This document shows positions 11,033-22,732 of a stretch of 64,000 nucleotides of DNA, piece by piece (position 1 is the stretch's first letter; the number at the start of each line of letters is the position of its first letter). The stretch spans positions 930,001 through 994,000 of the forward strand of contig BCKC01000003.1 of NCBI GenBank assembly GCA_001600455.1, written 5' to 3'. The notes beneath the pieces are model-generated. The model was not told where the DNA came from. It saw only the letters and a program-made list of their open reading frames with translations, and did not search any database. The stretch is from Endocalyx cinctus (lineage: Eukaryota > Ascomycota > Sordariomycetes > Amphisphaeriales > Apiosporaceae). The position numbers and the translations under genes were made by a program.

Positions 11033-11944
11033 TGCTTACTTTTACGGCTATAGCGTAGCAAATTTGTCTTTCAAATATACAACCGAAAGAAGGTAAATAA
11101 CCGACAAAACTAATTTAATCAAGCCCGGAGGAAAAATAAAGTGAAAAAAAGAATTTGTAACCGGGAAGGGAACCCGTTAAACACGCAGCCTCTGATACTT
11201 TATCTTGTCTTTCCAATTGAGCAGTTTTTCTTTTCTTTTTTTCTCAGACGGTCGGCAAATTGCAGTTCGGAGTATTTATCGGCGGCAAGTATTATTTAGG
11301 AAATCCGCCTCTCTCTATTTTTGTCCCTCTGTAAAGATGCGGGGGGTGTAATAGAATGAGATAATAAGTACTACAATTACGTACCGTCTGATAGCTATCT
11401 AACTGAATAATATTATTAAATTATGAAATATCCCTCTTCCCTTCTCCTTCTTTCTCCTCTAAAATAAATGGGAAAGCTCCAGAGACGAGACGGTGAAGGA
11501 GGTTGGACCCTCTTTCTGAATGTCGTCTTCTACCAATATCCTTGCAACTCGCGGAAATATCTAGCCGCCTAGCCGATCAATTTTCATGCAGCAGTGTGGA
11601 GATTTTTTGCATTTTTCTCTTCTCGTGATATTATCGGCTTTGATAGTGGTAAGGGGTTGCGTTACTATGCTCTCTTCATAATGCACAATCCCTAGACTTG
11701 ATTGGCTGAAGAGAAACTTTTGAGGCATTGCTTCGCGATACCATACATTAGCTGTGAAACGAGACGAGAACTTCTATTTAATCTGAGGCAACGTCGGGTA
11801 TTTAGGTATTTAGAAGTACATAATAATTCAGTACCTGGTAACTTTTTGAAACAATACAAATCCAACTCCTTATGAGGTAGGAAAAATAGGTAAATATCCG
11901 GCTTGCTGTCGAAATTCAAACCATTTTCTAAATCAGACTCCTAT
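11033..11944. other. Intergenic spacer, promoter of MFS gene
   Basis: Spacer upstream of the MFS transporter and downstream of ESF1, AT-rich with pyrimidine tracts (11219-11245, 11435-11460). A 75-residue minus-strand frame at 11692-11919 resembles nothing I know and is probably chance. Confidence 0.5.
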
Positions 11945-14080
11945 TTATTTACTTCGAACCTTCCTTTTTACAGACTCAACCAGACTGTTCACGTCGTCGT
12001 TCATCTCCCTTGACTTATGCTTCTTGGCCTTCTTCTCTTCTCGCCCAGCGCCGTCCAGATCTGTCGTCTTTCGCTTTTTGCGACCTTCGTCCAAGAGCTG
12101 TTTCATTCCCGGCGTGGGTTTGAACCTCGGGTTCGTTGGATCAATGGCAAATTCGTGATTCTCAAAGACAGCCTTGAATCGATCGTCGTCGACCTTCATC
12201 TTGAAGCCATCCTGTAGACCACCGTGATCCTCACTATCTTTGTTCTTACCCTTCTTCTTTTGTTTCTTAGACTTTTTCTTCTCCGCCTTGAGGATCTCGT
12301 TCATATCAAAATGATCGAGATGTTCTGCAGCTAAGCCGGAATCATCTTCCATAACCTTTTCCAACTTGGCTCTCTGCGCAGCATTTTCTGCCGCCTCGGC
12401 TGCTTTGGCTTCTCGTTTCTTGAGGCGCTCTTCTTTTCTTAAGCTGGCCTTGCTGGGTTTCGTTACCGTCTCATCAGGAGTGGTAAAGAAAGGGTCGTCA
12501 AACCCAAGGTCGTCTTTCTCGTCTTGATCAGAGTCGCTGTCGCTGGTATCGTCTGTAACACCATTACGTTTGGCAACCGCCTTCTCCTTCTTTCGTGCTT
12601 TTCTCTCTCGCTCTTTGCGCTTGTACTTTTCCAGAGTCGTTTCTTCCTCTGGGTCTTTCTTCTGATCGTTATTGTCCATTAATGCAGGCGTAAATGTGAT
12701 TTGCATGTCTCCAACAGGCCCAGATTTCGAAGGCTTGACCGCGGGTTCGGAGCTGAGACCCAGAGCCTCACGAAGTTTTTTAGCTTTCAATTCTTTCTTG
12801 CTTAGCTTTGGCTCATCTTCAACTACTTGCTGCTTTTCGTCTTCCTCGTCATCGGACGGGTTCCCATCATCGTCGCTATCGCTGGCAAGATAAGCGCGCA
12901 AGTCATTATCTTCCAGCTCGGATCGACTGATGCTAAAAGCTCGTTTGATATCCTCTTTTCTTGCTGCCTCATCGGGATGCATATCCCACGTGAGCTTCAC
13001 TTTTGAATGTTGCAAAGCATCTGTTATGAATTCGCTTGGTTTGTAATCTCGAGGTAGTTCGTCACACTCATCTCGGGGCTCGTCATCGAAGTCGACCTCG
13101 TCCGGAACAAAGCGTAGATCAATGAAATTCGACGATGTTTGATATTCTGTACCATCTGTGGCCTGGTATATCTTCTCGGCCGTCCTGGCGTCAGAGCATA
13201 CCATCACGGCATAGTAATATCGTAGACGATCTAGTTGATAAGCACGGAGCGCATCACTATCAAAATCTTGATCGTCTCCCTCTTGTAGAATGTCCTTTTT
13301 GAGCTTTTCATCGTCGTCATCGCTGTCGCTATCTCCTCCGGAATCGCTTTCAGAGCCTTCGCCATCAGAATTTGATGATTTTTTGAAAATTTCTTTTGGG
13401 GGGCCCTCGAGCTCTTCTCGCTGCATCCTCTCCTTTCCGAATTCGCTAGGGTAGATGGAAACTTTATCAATGCGACCGCCTTCAGGAGCAAAGCTTGAAA
13501 AAAGGGCCATGAGATCAGTAGCTTTGATGTGATCCCAGTCTAGGTTGACAATCGCTATTCGCTTAGTCACCTCTCCGGTCTCGACATCTGCTTGAGCATC
13601 TCGTAATCTCTGCATACTGCTGGACTTGGTTGCTTCCGTCTCTTCCTCTTCATTTTCTTCCTCGTCTGAATCTGAATCCGAGTCGGAATCAGACTCTGAA
13701 GATGAGAAGCCGCCATCTCGAGCAGGATCATATTTTGCGTTAGCTTTCCTGAGCTCTCGTTCGACTATATCGTCATCTTCAACTTCAACGTCCTCTTCCG
13801 GCTCATCGTCTTCCTCATCTTCGTCCGCTATTCTGTAGATCTTTTTCAAAGCATTATTTTTCTGGTTTGACTTCAATTTTCGGCCGTATTTATCAACTTT
13901 CGCATTTGTGCTGAATTCTTCGTCGTCTAGGATTCGAGAAAAACGTTTGTCAAGAGTTGTCTTTGTGCGATGTTTGGATGGAAGTCGGAATCGAAGATTT
14001 GATTCAAAGCTAGAAAATCGGGAGTCTTTCGTTGCAGAAGACGAGGTGCCTTCTTTTTTACCGGATTGTTTTTTCGGCAT
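11945..14080 (-). CDS. ESF1: Pre-rRNA-processing protein ESF1 (NUC153 domain), 711 aa
   Basis: Single exon, ATG at 14080, stop at 11945. The N terminus (DSRFSSFESNLRFRLPSK, RTKTTLDKRFSRILDDEEF) and the block KRIAIVNLDWDHIKATDLMA are diagnostic of ESF1, as is the C-terminal NUC153 motif (DDRFKAVFENHEFAIDPTNP, then RFKPTPGMKQLLDEGRKKR). In between are long acidic Asp/Glu/Ser runs and Lys-rich coiled-coil segments. Known: ESF1 is a nucleolar factor of the 90S/SSU processome, needed for 18S rRNA maturation and binding pre-rRNA. Its length is close to that of family members. A poly-T run (14080-14094 on the plus strand) sits immediately upstream of the start, giving an A-rich 5' leader. It is divergently arranged with the phospholipase D gene across about 1.2 kb. 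Confidence 0.95.
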   Translation of the reverse strand: MPKKQSGKKEGTSSSATKDSRFSSFESNLRFRLPSKHRTKTTLDKRFSRILDDEEFSTNAKVDKYGRKLKSNQKNNALKKIYRIADEDEEDDEPEEDVEVEDDDIVERELRKANAKYDPARDGGFSSSESDSDSDSDSDEEENEEEETEATKSSSMQRLRDAQADVETGEVTKRIAIVNLDWDHIKATDLMALFSSFAPEGGRIDKVSIYPSEFGKERMQREELEGPPKEIFKKSSNSDGEGSESDSGGDSDSDDDDEKLKKDILQEGDDQDFDSDALRAYQLDRLRYYYAVMVCSDARTAEKIYQATDGTEYQTSSNFIDLRFVPDEVDFDDEPRDECDELPRDYKPSEFITDALQHSKVKLTWDMHPDEAARKEDIKRAFSISRSELEDNDLRAYLASDSDDDGNPSDDEEDEKQQVVEDEPKLSKKELKAKKLREALGLSSEPAVKPSKSGPVGDMQITFTPALMDNNDQKKDPEEETTLEKYKRKERERKARKKEKAVAKRNGVTDDTSDSDSDQDEKDDLGFDDPFFTTPDETVTKPSKASLRKEERLKKREAKAAEAAENAAQRAKLEKVMEDDSGLAAEHLDHFDMNEILKAEKKKSKKQKKKGKNKDSEDHGGLQDGFKMKVDDDRFKAVFENHEFAIDPTNPRFKPTPGMKQLLDEGRKKRKTTDLDGAGREEKKAKKHKSREMNDDVNSLVESVKRKVRSK

Positions 14081-15259
14081 TTTTTTTTTTTTTTGTCGTT
14101 TCTCTTCTTTTTCTCGGTATTTTATACAATGTATGTAGATTTGATATCAAAAATTACCAATTCATCTTTACAAAGCTTTCAAAATTTTAGTGGATCATCT
14201 ATTCTGCCGTATTTTCTTTTAGGCGGTGAAAAAGGACCCCACTCTCACCGCCCTCCCGTTACAATAAGTGGACTTAATCTCTAAGCTTAATTTGTTAGCA
14301 CACTCAGCCACTGTGCCACTGTACTCCGTACACCATCATGTATCGTCCACTAAAATGAAGATGATGCAATCCCATGAGTAGCGTTAAAAACTCTTTTCAG
14401 AAACGAGTATCATTATGCGAAATGTATATGTTTGTGTACACAAACAGCTGAAAATCCTTCAGAGTTTGTGATTAGACTATTGGGTAACGTTGATCAGCCG
14501 AATGCTTACTTGGTAATACTTGTACGTGTAATGAGAGGTACAGTATGTATCACTTTGATCTGTTTTAACTGAAACCTAAGCTTGCTCCTCGGTCTCAAGA
14601 AGTGCCATATGTGCCGCCGATCAGCAATTGTTGATTTATACGTACGCATAACTAGTTACCTATGTGGAAACCCTCTAATTATCACTTAGCAGCTTAACTA
14701 TCCATATACGAGCTATCTATATACGAGCTATCATACATATCGGTCTAATTATGAAGCCCAAGAAGGAAAATTGGATAGTGACAGCTGTCTGGAGCCCCAT
14801 TACCGTTGATCACCAAACAGGCTTCTAAACGTTGTTATTGGCCAATCAAGGGGGTTCCTAAGCAAAACTGGATGTTCATGCAAGCCAAGCATGAAGTGAT
14901 TCAAGCCCAATAGCCCTGGTTTATGGGCGATTATTCCCTGTTTCATCGTCAGCTCAGACGTCAGACCAGCTCACTTCACCCCTCCATTTCCCCAGCTGTA
15001 GCACACAAGTGAATAAGTAGTTGGAAAGGTAAACTTCAGATCATTATTTCTCTACAGTGGCTGAGAATTTATGATTCATTCTCTTTCTCTTTTTTTTTCT
15101 ATTTCTTACATTCTAAGTCTTATTCCCAAGTTCAAAATTCAAAATCATAAAAAAATACTTAACTCTGACGGCATTTGAGCGGTGTCGAGCTCCTCTTATT
15201 TCCACTTAACCCCGCTATCATAATTTGTTCGTTCTTTGTATTCATATCGCTCTCGTAAC
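14081..15259. other. Divergent promoter region between ESF1 and phospholipase D
   Basis: About 1.2 kb between two start codons. It contains a small imperfect tandem repeat (tatacgagctatc twice, about 14704-14732) and pyrimidine-rich stretches before the PLD start (15080-15105). No gene is visible. Confidence 0.5.
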
Positions 15260-18200
15260 ATGGATCGCCTTTTTCAAAAGGCTGAAGATGCCTTTAAAGA
15301 GGTCGTAGAGGGTCTACATCATCATCATCACGATGATGATGAGCAACAGCAGCAACAACAACAAGAACCACAATATCAACAACAGCAGGAGCAATGGCGC
15401 CCGGAAGACCCGAGCTCTCATGGCGACAACGGCCCCGGTCGTCATGAAGTGACAACTGTGAACACCGATCATCGATTCCAATCTTTTGCACCCCAGACTA
15501 CCGGTAATGTGAAATGGTATGTGGATGGTGCATCGTATTTCTGGGCTGTTTCGATGGCTCTCGAACGTAAGTCACGCCGCTCATAATGGTCTCGTGACCA
15601 TAGATTGCTTTGCTAACAGAGGTTGAAACTTAAGAGGCTCGAGAAAGCATCTATATCCTTGATTGGTGGCTTAGCCCAGAACTCTACCTCAGACGACCCC
15701 CTTCTCGTAATGAGCAGTATCGTCTCGACAACATGCTTCGCGCTGCCGCTGAGCGTGGCGTCGAGGTCCGCGTCATTGTTTACAAGGAGGTTAAACAGGC
15801 CCTAACGTGTAAGTGATATACATTTCAAAGTGGGTATTAAAAGACATCAAATTCTGACTAATTGGCTGTTATAGTGGACTCTGCTGTAAGAAACTACACT
15901 ATATTTCCCAATATTGGCAGATTTAACTAATATATCGTTCTACATAGCATACAAAACATGCCCTTGAGGCGCTACATCCCAATATCAAGGTGTTCCGGCA
16001 CCCCGATCACACACCGACTGATCGATCAAAGCTTGAACAAGCTTTTTCGGGTCTATCTCTAGATAATATGAAAATGAACGCCTTCAACTTGTCCAAGATA
16101 TCCGGGGATACGGTAAAGGAGCTGTACGGCTCATTCGGCGATACTGTCCTTTACTGGGCGCACCACGAGAAGCTGTGTGTCGTTGATCGGAAGCTTGCCT
16201 TTATGGGCGGGCTTGATATGTGTACGTGACAAAAGTTGCTTACTCTCTTACTCCAAGAGAAAGTATGATGGTTCTTGCTAACTTGAGTTGTAACGTAGGT
16301 TTTGGAAGATGGGATACCAACAGTAAGAACTCACACACAGAAAATTCACGTAAAAGATAAAGCTCACCGAAGTGGTTGACAGGTCATCCTATCGCGGACG
16401 CGCACCCTGGAAACGTTGATGCCATCGTATTCCCAGGACAAGACTTCAACAACGCTCGAGTCTTCGATTTCGAAGGCGTGGAAAACTGGAACCATAACCA
16501 ATGTAAGTGCCTTGATATGAATGAAAATGCTCAGCGCAAAACAGTACATTAACTTTGCTACAGTGGAACGAACTAAGAGCTCAAGAATGGGCTGGTCTGA
16601 CGTTGCCCTTTCTTTGAATGGACCTATCGTAAAAAGCCTTATCGAGCACTTCACGGACCGATGGTAAGATCTATTGCCACTTAAAAAAAAAAAAAAAAAA
16701 GACTAACCATTCGAAAAAGGAATTTCATCTTCGGCGACAAATACACAAAGCAGGATGAAAATAAATACCAAGCTGTTCAAGGTGGCCCTCCAATGGAAGG
16801 TGGATACGAGGAGCAGGGCGGAGTCAATATTCAGTTGTGTAGAAGGTAAGTTTTTTGCTTTGAACTCCTTCCCAACACTGAAAATTGTTTGTTCGAGATT
16901 TCATGATATTAACAACCTTGAATAGTGCCTGCGACTGGTCTAGTGGCCATCCACTTGAACATTCCATTTTCAACGCCTACATCAACGCTATCGAGAACGC
17001 TCAATACTTCGTGTACATCGAGAACCAGGTAAGCTAGCGGCGATCACCCAGAAGCAAGGATTCTCTAATACGTATAAAAAATGATAGTTCTTCATCACGG
17101 CCACTTCAGACGAACAGCGTCCAGTTGAGAACAAGATTGGTGCGGCTATCGTATCCCGTATCGTTCGAGCCCACGAGAATGGCGAGAACTTCCACGTGAT
17201 TGTGAACATGCCGGCTGTCCCGGCTTTCGCGGGCGACCTGCACTCGGACGGGGCCTTGGGCACACGCGCGATCATGGAATTCCAGTACAACAGTATCAAC
17301 CGCGGCGGTAACAGCATCATCGAGTGCCTACAACAGAGGGGCGTCGGCGACTGGCAAAGGTACATCGGGTTTTACAACCTGCGAAACTACGACCGCATCA
17401 ACACGTCGTCGACTCTGGGCGACGCCGAGCGCGAGAGCGGCGTCCGCTACGAGGATGCCCGGCGCGAGTATGAGGACATGGTCGAGAGGCCGGAGGACGA
17501 GTACGGAAATGGTGGTGGAAGGGACGAGTACGATCGGTACCAATCGGCGACGTCGAGGGTTAGCGACCAGACCATGGACACGGTCAGCGCGTGCTACATG
17601 GAAGGAGGACCAGACCTGCGATCGGTACCGTGGCACGGCTCGGAGGAAGACGAGATGAACGCCTTCGTCTCGGAGGAGCTGTACATCCACACCAAGGTGC
17701 TGATCGCGGACGACCGGCTCGTCATCTGCGGCAGCGCGAACCTGAACGACCGATCACAGCTCGGCAGCCACGACTCGGAGATCGCCGTCGTGATCGAGGA
17801 GGAGCCCAACATGGAGAGCACCATGGACGGCCAGTCGTACCAGGTATCCCGCTTCGCCTCCTCCCTCCGCCGCACCCTCTACCGCAAGCACCTCGGCCTG
17901 CTGCCGGACCAGAGATGGGACCGTCCCAACGCGAACTGGACGCCTCTCGACCGGGATCCCCAGCAGTACGACTGGGGCTCCGAGTCGGACCGGTTGGTCG
18001 AAGACCCCGTCAGCGAGGAGTTCCGCAACCTCTGGACGGAGCGCGCCCGGTCCAACACGGACATCTTCTCGAAAGTCTTCCACCCGGTTCCCAACGACGC
18101 CGTGCGCACCTGGAAGGACTACGAGGACTTCTTCTCGCGCCACTTCATCATCCCGGCCGGCGCGGACGAGGATAAGGAGAAGGTGGCCGAGGAAGAGGAA

Positions 18201-18401
18201 AAGCAGCGACGCGAAGGCAAGGTCGATTACGGCCACGTCGTCCGCGAAGAGTTCCCCGGCGGCGTCGAGGAGGTCAAGGAGTGGCTTAGCCGCGTCAGGG
18301 GTACCCTCGTCAATATGCCGCTCGAGTTTTTGGGTGAGGTGAAGGATATCGCGAAGGAGGGTCTTAGTTTGAATGCTTTTACGGATGAGATCTATACCTA
18401 A
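15260..18401 (+). CDS. Phospholipase D, two HKD motifs, 850 aa, ten exons
   Basis: Exons by splice site and phase: 15260-15566, 15635-15808, 15875-15885, 15948-16221, 16299-16322, 16383-16502, 16564-16663, 16720-16845, 16926-17028 and 17088-18401; the sum is 851 codons including stop. The first HKD motif is HHEKLCVVD (H237, K239, D244), followed by FMGGLDMCFGRWD. The second is YIHTKVLIADDRL (H614, K616, D621), followed by CGSANLNDRS. WYVDG and IYILDWWLSPELYLRR are further PLD signatures. It hydrolyses phosphatidylcholine to phosphatidic acid and choline; related fungal enzymes affect membrane trafficking and virulence. No PX or PH domain is seen, unlike yeast Spo14; instead the N terminus has His, Asp and Gln runs. 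Exons of 11 nt and 24 nt are notable. The last exon is GC-rich. The ATG at 15260 is the first in frame before the conserved region. Confidence 0.95.
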
Positions 18402-19273
18402 GATGTTTTTGTATCGAGGGGGAAAACAGGGTCAGACGGATAGCGTGCCCGCATAGTGGAATATCATCGTTGGATGAGAGACATTCTGGTAGATAATTGA
18501 CGCAGATGGATTCGGCTGAGTAGTTAAAAATTAAAAAAAATGATAAGTTGTCAGCGAGGCACCTAAGATGGTCCACGGGGCAGTGAATCAAATTATATTT
18601 ATGATGATATAACTATATTCTATGAGACTACGCTGTCGATATTACTAGCGTTCTTCCTGATTTACTTAGCAAAATAGCTCAGTGGAGGATAGTTTAAAGT
18701 TCAGATTACTGTGACTTATCCTCCTTTTCCTTAATGACCTATCTGCTAATCTAGAAGCTAGTAAGACCCTATATTACGTCGTTCGTAAGGCCATGATTTA
18801 CCGCTTATTCATTATGTATAGATTTCTATCGTAACCTAGTTTGCAGTTGGACTCATCTTAAGTACTTAAAAAAAAGTAAGACATTAGAATGAGGTAAAAG
18901 CCAGATAGCAGGCAGGGGATGGCGAGATAGGTTGGTAAGACGAAATAGCGAATTTGTAATATACAATATACATCTGTTATGATAAAAAAAAAGATTAAAA
19001 AAGACCAACTCCCGCTGCATTATTTACAAGATCACGGCCTACTCTTTTTTTTAGCCGTCGTCTTTTGCATCTATGCATTCCACCCGATTAAATAGAATCC
19101 GATTTCTAGATCTACCCAAGACAAGCAGAGGGGATGTAGTTCGAATTTGCTCCGGCCGTTTCCTTCTGTTTTTTTCTCATGTTGTATACCTAATCACATT
19201 TTAAAAAAAAAATAAAACATTCATTTAAAGAACATAAAACAGAACCATATACTTCACAAATGGTACTATTGTT
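18402..19273. other. Convergent intergenic spacer
   Basis: Shared 3' region of the phospholipase D and PDI genes, AT-rich with several poly-A/T runs. No feature supported. Confidence 0.5.
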
Positions 19274-21627
19274 TTAGTCCACTTTGCCGTTTCCTAAATT
19301 ACCAAGGAGACCATCCTTGATCTCCTTGATGGGAAGGTTCTCGTCGAGGCGGAAGTGGCCGCCACGGCTCCTCCTTACCCGCCTGCGGAGCCACTGCAAA
19401 AGGCTGAGGCCAAATCCGACAACGCAGCCTCCTGTTATATATGGGTGCTCGGTAAAAGCCATGCGGATGTCAAAGAAAACTTTCTCAAAGCTGGAGATTG
19501 TGAGCTTCGGTTTGATGAGGAGAGGATTTTCCGTGACCTTGGAGATAGTTTCGAGAATCGACACTCTCGATGGTAAGATGTTGTTTCCCGTGATCGTTAC
19601 ATCCCAATAACGTCGGTTCTACGCAAAATCTAATTAGTAATCTTATTTCACCATGCTGTATTCTGTGCACAAATGATAATACTCACATCTTCATCGTTAA
19701 TAATGACACGCTCGCCATCTTTGATATCTATGCCGTAGGTTGTACGCAGCCACCTCTGCCAGAATACACCATCAACCCAGGCAAACGCGACCTCCTTACG
19801 ATCGGACCAATCCATGTTAATGTGGATCTGTTTTGCATTACGAATACCACGTTGGTCATTACGGTCTTCGGCTTCCTCGAGGCGGAGCTGCTTGGCGTCT
19901 CGGAGTTCTTGTCGTTCGAGTTGGAAAGCCTGAATTTGCTTGTCCATCCAGTCGTTCGCGGCCTTCTTTATCTCGCGCTGGGCACTGGCAAGCGACTCCT
20001 CGTCCTCCCTGTTAAGGATGCCGAGAATGACAATCTTGCCATCCATAATTTCACGAGCATTAGATGCAGTGAGTTCGGGAACAATAGGTAGCCAAACAGA
20101 CTTCATCCAGGACAAGACCGATCTTGTATCACGCATCTCATTTGGCGTCAAAGGGGTGTAGTATGTGGGGCGACCATCTCGAGCGACTAATAACCTAGGC
20201 CAGGTCGTAATCTTGAATCTGTCGTAGAGTTTTGGATCCCGTGTTCGGACCAACTTCGCGCGTCCGATAAGACTCAGGGGTATTCTTTCCAGGGCACGGA
20301 AATCCTCAGAAGTAGTGGCGTGGTCGTAGAAGTAAATGAAGATGACTTCCTCCTTCTTTTCAAGTTCGGCGAGAGAAGCAGCATCCACATCTTGAACACC
20401 TTCGCCGATTTCAATGGCCTTCTCGGCGTACTGCATAAAATCGCCTATGCCTCGTAATCCGTCATACTCGACACGTTCCCCTCCTCGGAAGAACAGGATC
20501 GTAGGATAACCTCGAAGATGAACATCCTTGCATAGCCGAGACTCGATATCACAGTTTACCTCACCAATATTGAGTCTTCCCTGCATCACCTTACCCAGTT
20601 GTGCCCAGTTCGGAGCCATGGCCTGACAATGATGACACCAAGGGGCGTAAAACTTGACGAACCATGGCTCCTGGGTCGTGGTCACAAGTTTCTGGAAACT
20701 TTCAGCAGTAAGGGAAACAGAGATACCGTTAGGATTCGGGGTCGCAGTGGATTTGGGTGGTTTGGCTTTTTCTAGCACGGATGGATCGAACGCGAATGGC
20801 CAGCTGGATTCTGTCGACTTAGAGTCATCATCCGCTTTCGTGGTTGATTCCTTTGACTCCTTCTTCGGCAGCTCTTCCTTCTTGTCATCTTTCGAGGCCT
20901 TTTCCTCCGGCTCCTTCGGTTTATCCGCCTTGGCCTCTTCTTTCACAGGCTTATCGTTTTTCGCGGCTTCCTCTTTATCATCTTTCGGCAGACTCTTGGC
21001 ACCGGGCTCGGGCAGCGTTCGTTTTTGAGGGCGCGTCCCAGGTTTGTCAGCTTCTAAAGCCTTCTCGATCATATCCGAGACAACTTCCATGCTCTTTGCT
21101 CCATGTATAAGATCGATGAGTTCACCATCTTTGAATAGCGAGGTTTGAGGGTACGCGGTGATCTCGTGTTTCGTGCAAAGGTCACCATAAGCCATGCAAT
21201 TGAGGGATGCGAACCGAATGTCGTAGAAGTCCTCAAATGATACCGGCTCATCTGTAGTTGACTTGGCAGACTTAGGGGCGTCTGACGTATAATAATATTC
21301 GTATAACGTTTGATATGTAGGAGCATAATCCTGGCAATGTGGACAATAAGGACTGCGAGTGACTGTCAGTTTGCTGTAAACTTTATCTTTTCCTTCTCTT
21401 GAAGACTTGAAATGGGGGATGTCCTACTTAAAATATTTCACCACCATAAACTTAGACCAGCCCAGTTCCTTATCCCAGTTGGAAGGGTTTAACAGAAGTA
21501 AAGGAGGCACTTTCTTGCCCTCAAAATATGTGTTTTCCATCTGACTCGCGGTAGCGTCTGGATCGATGGCCTGCGAGGCCGATAGAACGGCCGCGCCGAA
21601 AAACAGCGCAAGAGAACGAAACCTCAT
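19274..21627 (-). CDS. ER transmembrane protein disulfide isomerase, Eps1-like, 736 aa
   Basis: Exons 21627-21428, 21352-19687 and 19618-19274; introns start GTAGGA and GTGAGT and end CGCAG and CGTAG. A signal peptide (MRFRSLALFFGAAVLSASQA) leads into a first thioredoxin domain with active site YCPHC (C70, C73; the codon just before it is split by intron 1). Then comes a Lys/Glu/Asp-rich linker (about 170-245), a second thioredoxin domain with WCHHC (C306, C309) and the cis-Pro loop RGYPTILFF, further thioredoxin-like folds, and one transmembrane helix near the C terminus (about 681-698) followed by an Arg-rich cytosolic tail. This layout and the CPHC site fit yeast Eps1, an ER-membrane PDI involved in quality control of plasma-membrane proteins. 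No classic HDEL signal is present; retention would depend on the membrane tail. Confidence 0.85.
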
Positions 21628-22732
21628 GGTGGTAACGGGGCGAATGAATATAGGTATTGTGTCGGAACCAGTATAGGACGAGTGGGTGAAGAGTGAGAAT
21701 TAGATCGACATTGAGCTTTAGAGATAAAATACGTCAAGAGCGTAATGATAAAAGAAGGTCGAGAATAAAATTTGGCGATTGCTTTTCTCCTATCGCGTGG
21801 CAATACCAGTTACACGACAGGGGCCACACGATATAGCGGACACAAGATACAAACACCAAGAAAGTAAATCAATAGTAGAGTAAATAGATCTATGCAGGGG
21901 TGATTTTTAGCTATTAATGGCACCGCCTCTTGAGACAAAAACGAAAGTTGAGGCACAAAGTACGATGTTGTACGATTGAAGGAATGAGTTTTTGGACAGA
22001 CTTTCAAGTTTAAAGTTTTGAAAGATAAGCGCCTTGGAACAGGTAATTAAGTAACAGTACGACGAGTATAATATGCACTGTAACTAAGGGGGTTTAGAGT
22101 CCGGAGAGTAAACCTTACACATGTGAAACCGTATTTAGAACACAGTATTTAGAACTGTGAACAGTAATACCCATGGACCTACTGGATTCTCTGACTTTGT
22201 AATGAACAGGTTTATCCTATACAGTTTAAACACTGTATATTAGTAAAGTCTGGGGAAGGGGAAACAACCATTCGGAATATCAAGCTAAAATCATCCCTGT
22301 GTACTCCGTACTTGCCTCCTTAACCAGTAGATCTTATCAGATATATCCATATATATATCCTCAGTATATATTTTCCAATGTTGACTTTCTCGAAGAATGT
22401 TTAATACTCAATCATTCAATTCAACACGACAGGTGGGGAAAAGGAAATGTCAAACGAAGCGCTGACTTCGCCATTGTTGCACACGATATTCAGAATTACT
22501 CAATATTCTAGTTAATTTTAACCCCATATTATTGACAAGTACCAGTGCACAGCATCTTCTAATGACACATATAATCGGTTGTGTTGAAACACTTCATGGA
22601 AAACTGTGTTGTTATTTCAAATTCGACATCACTTGTTTTGTTTCTTGCTCAGACCCCTAATCTATATCCGTATCCGTAAAAGAGGCATTCATTCCAGATA
22701 AACGCTTCTCAGAAGTGTTGGCTACGCTCAAA
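21628..22732. other. Divergent promoter region, PDI and TDP1
   Basis: About 1.1 kb between two start codons. It has a short direct repeat (gtatttagaa at about 22130-22155, twice) and AT-rich stretches. No gene recognised. Confidence 0.5.
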
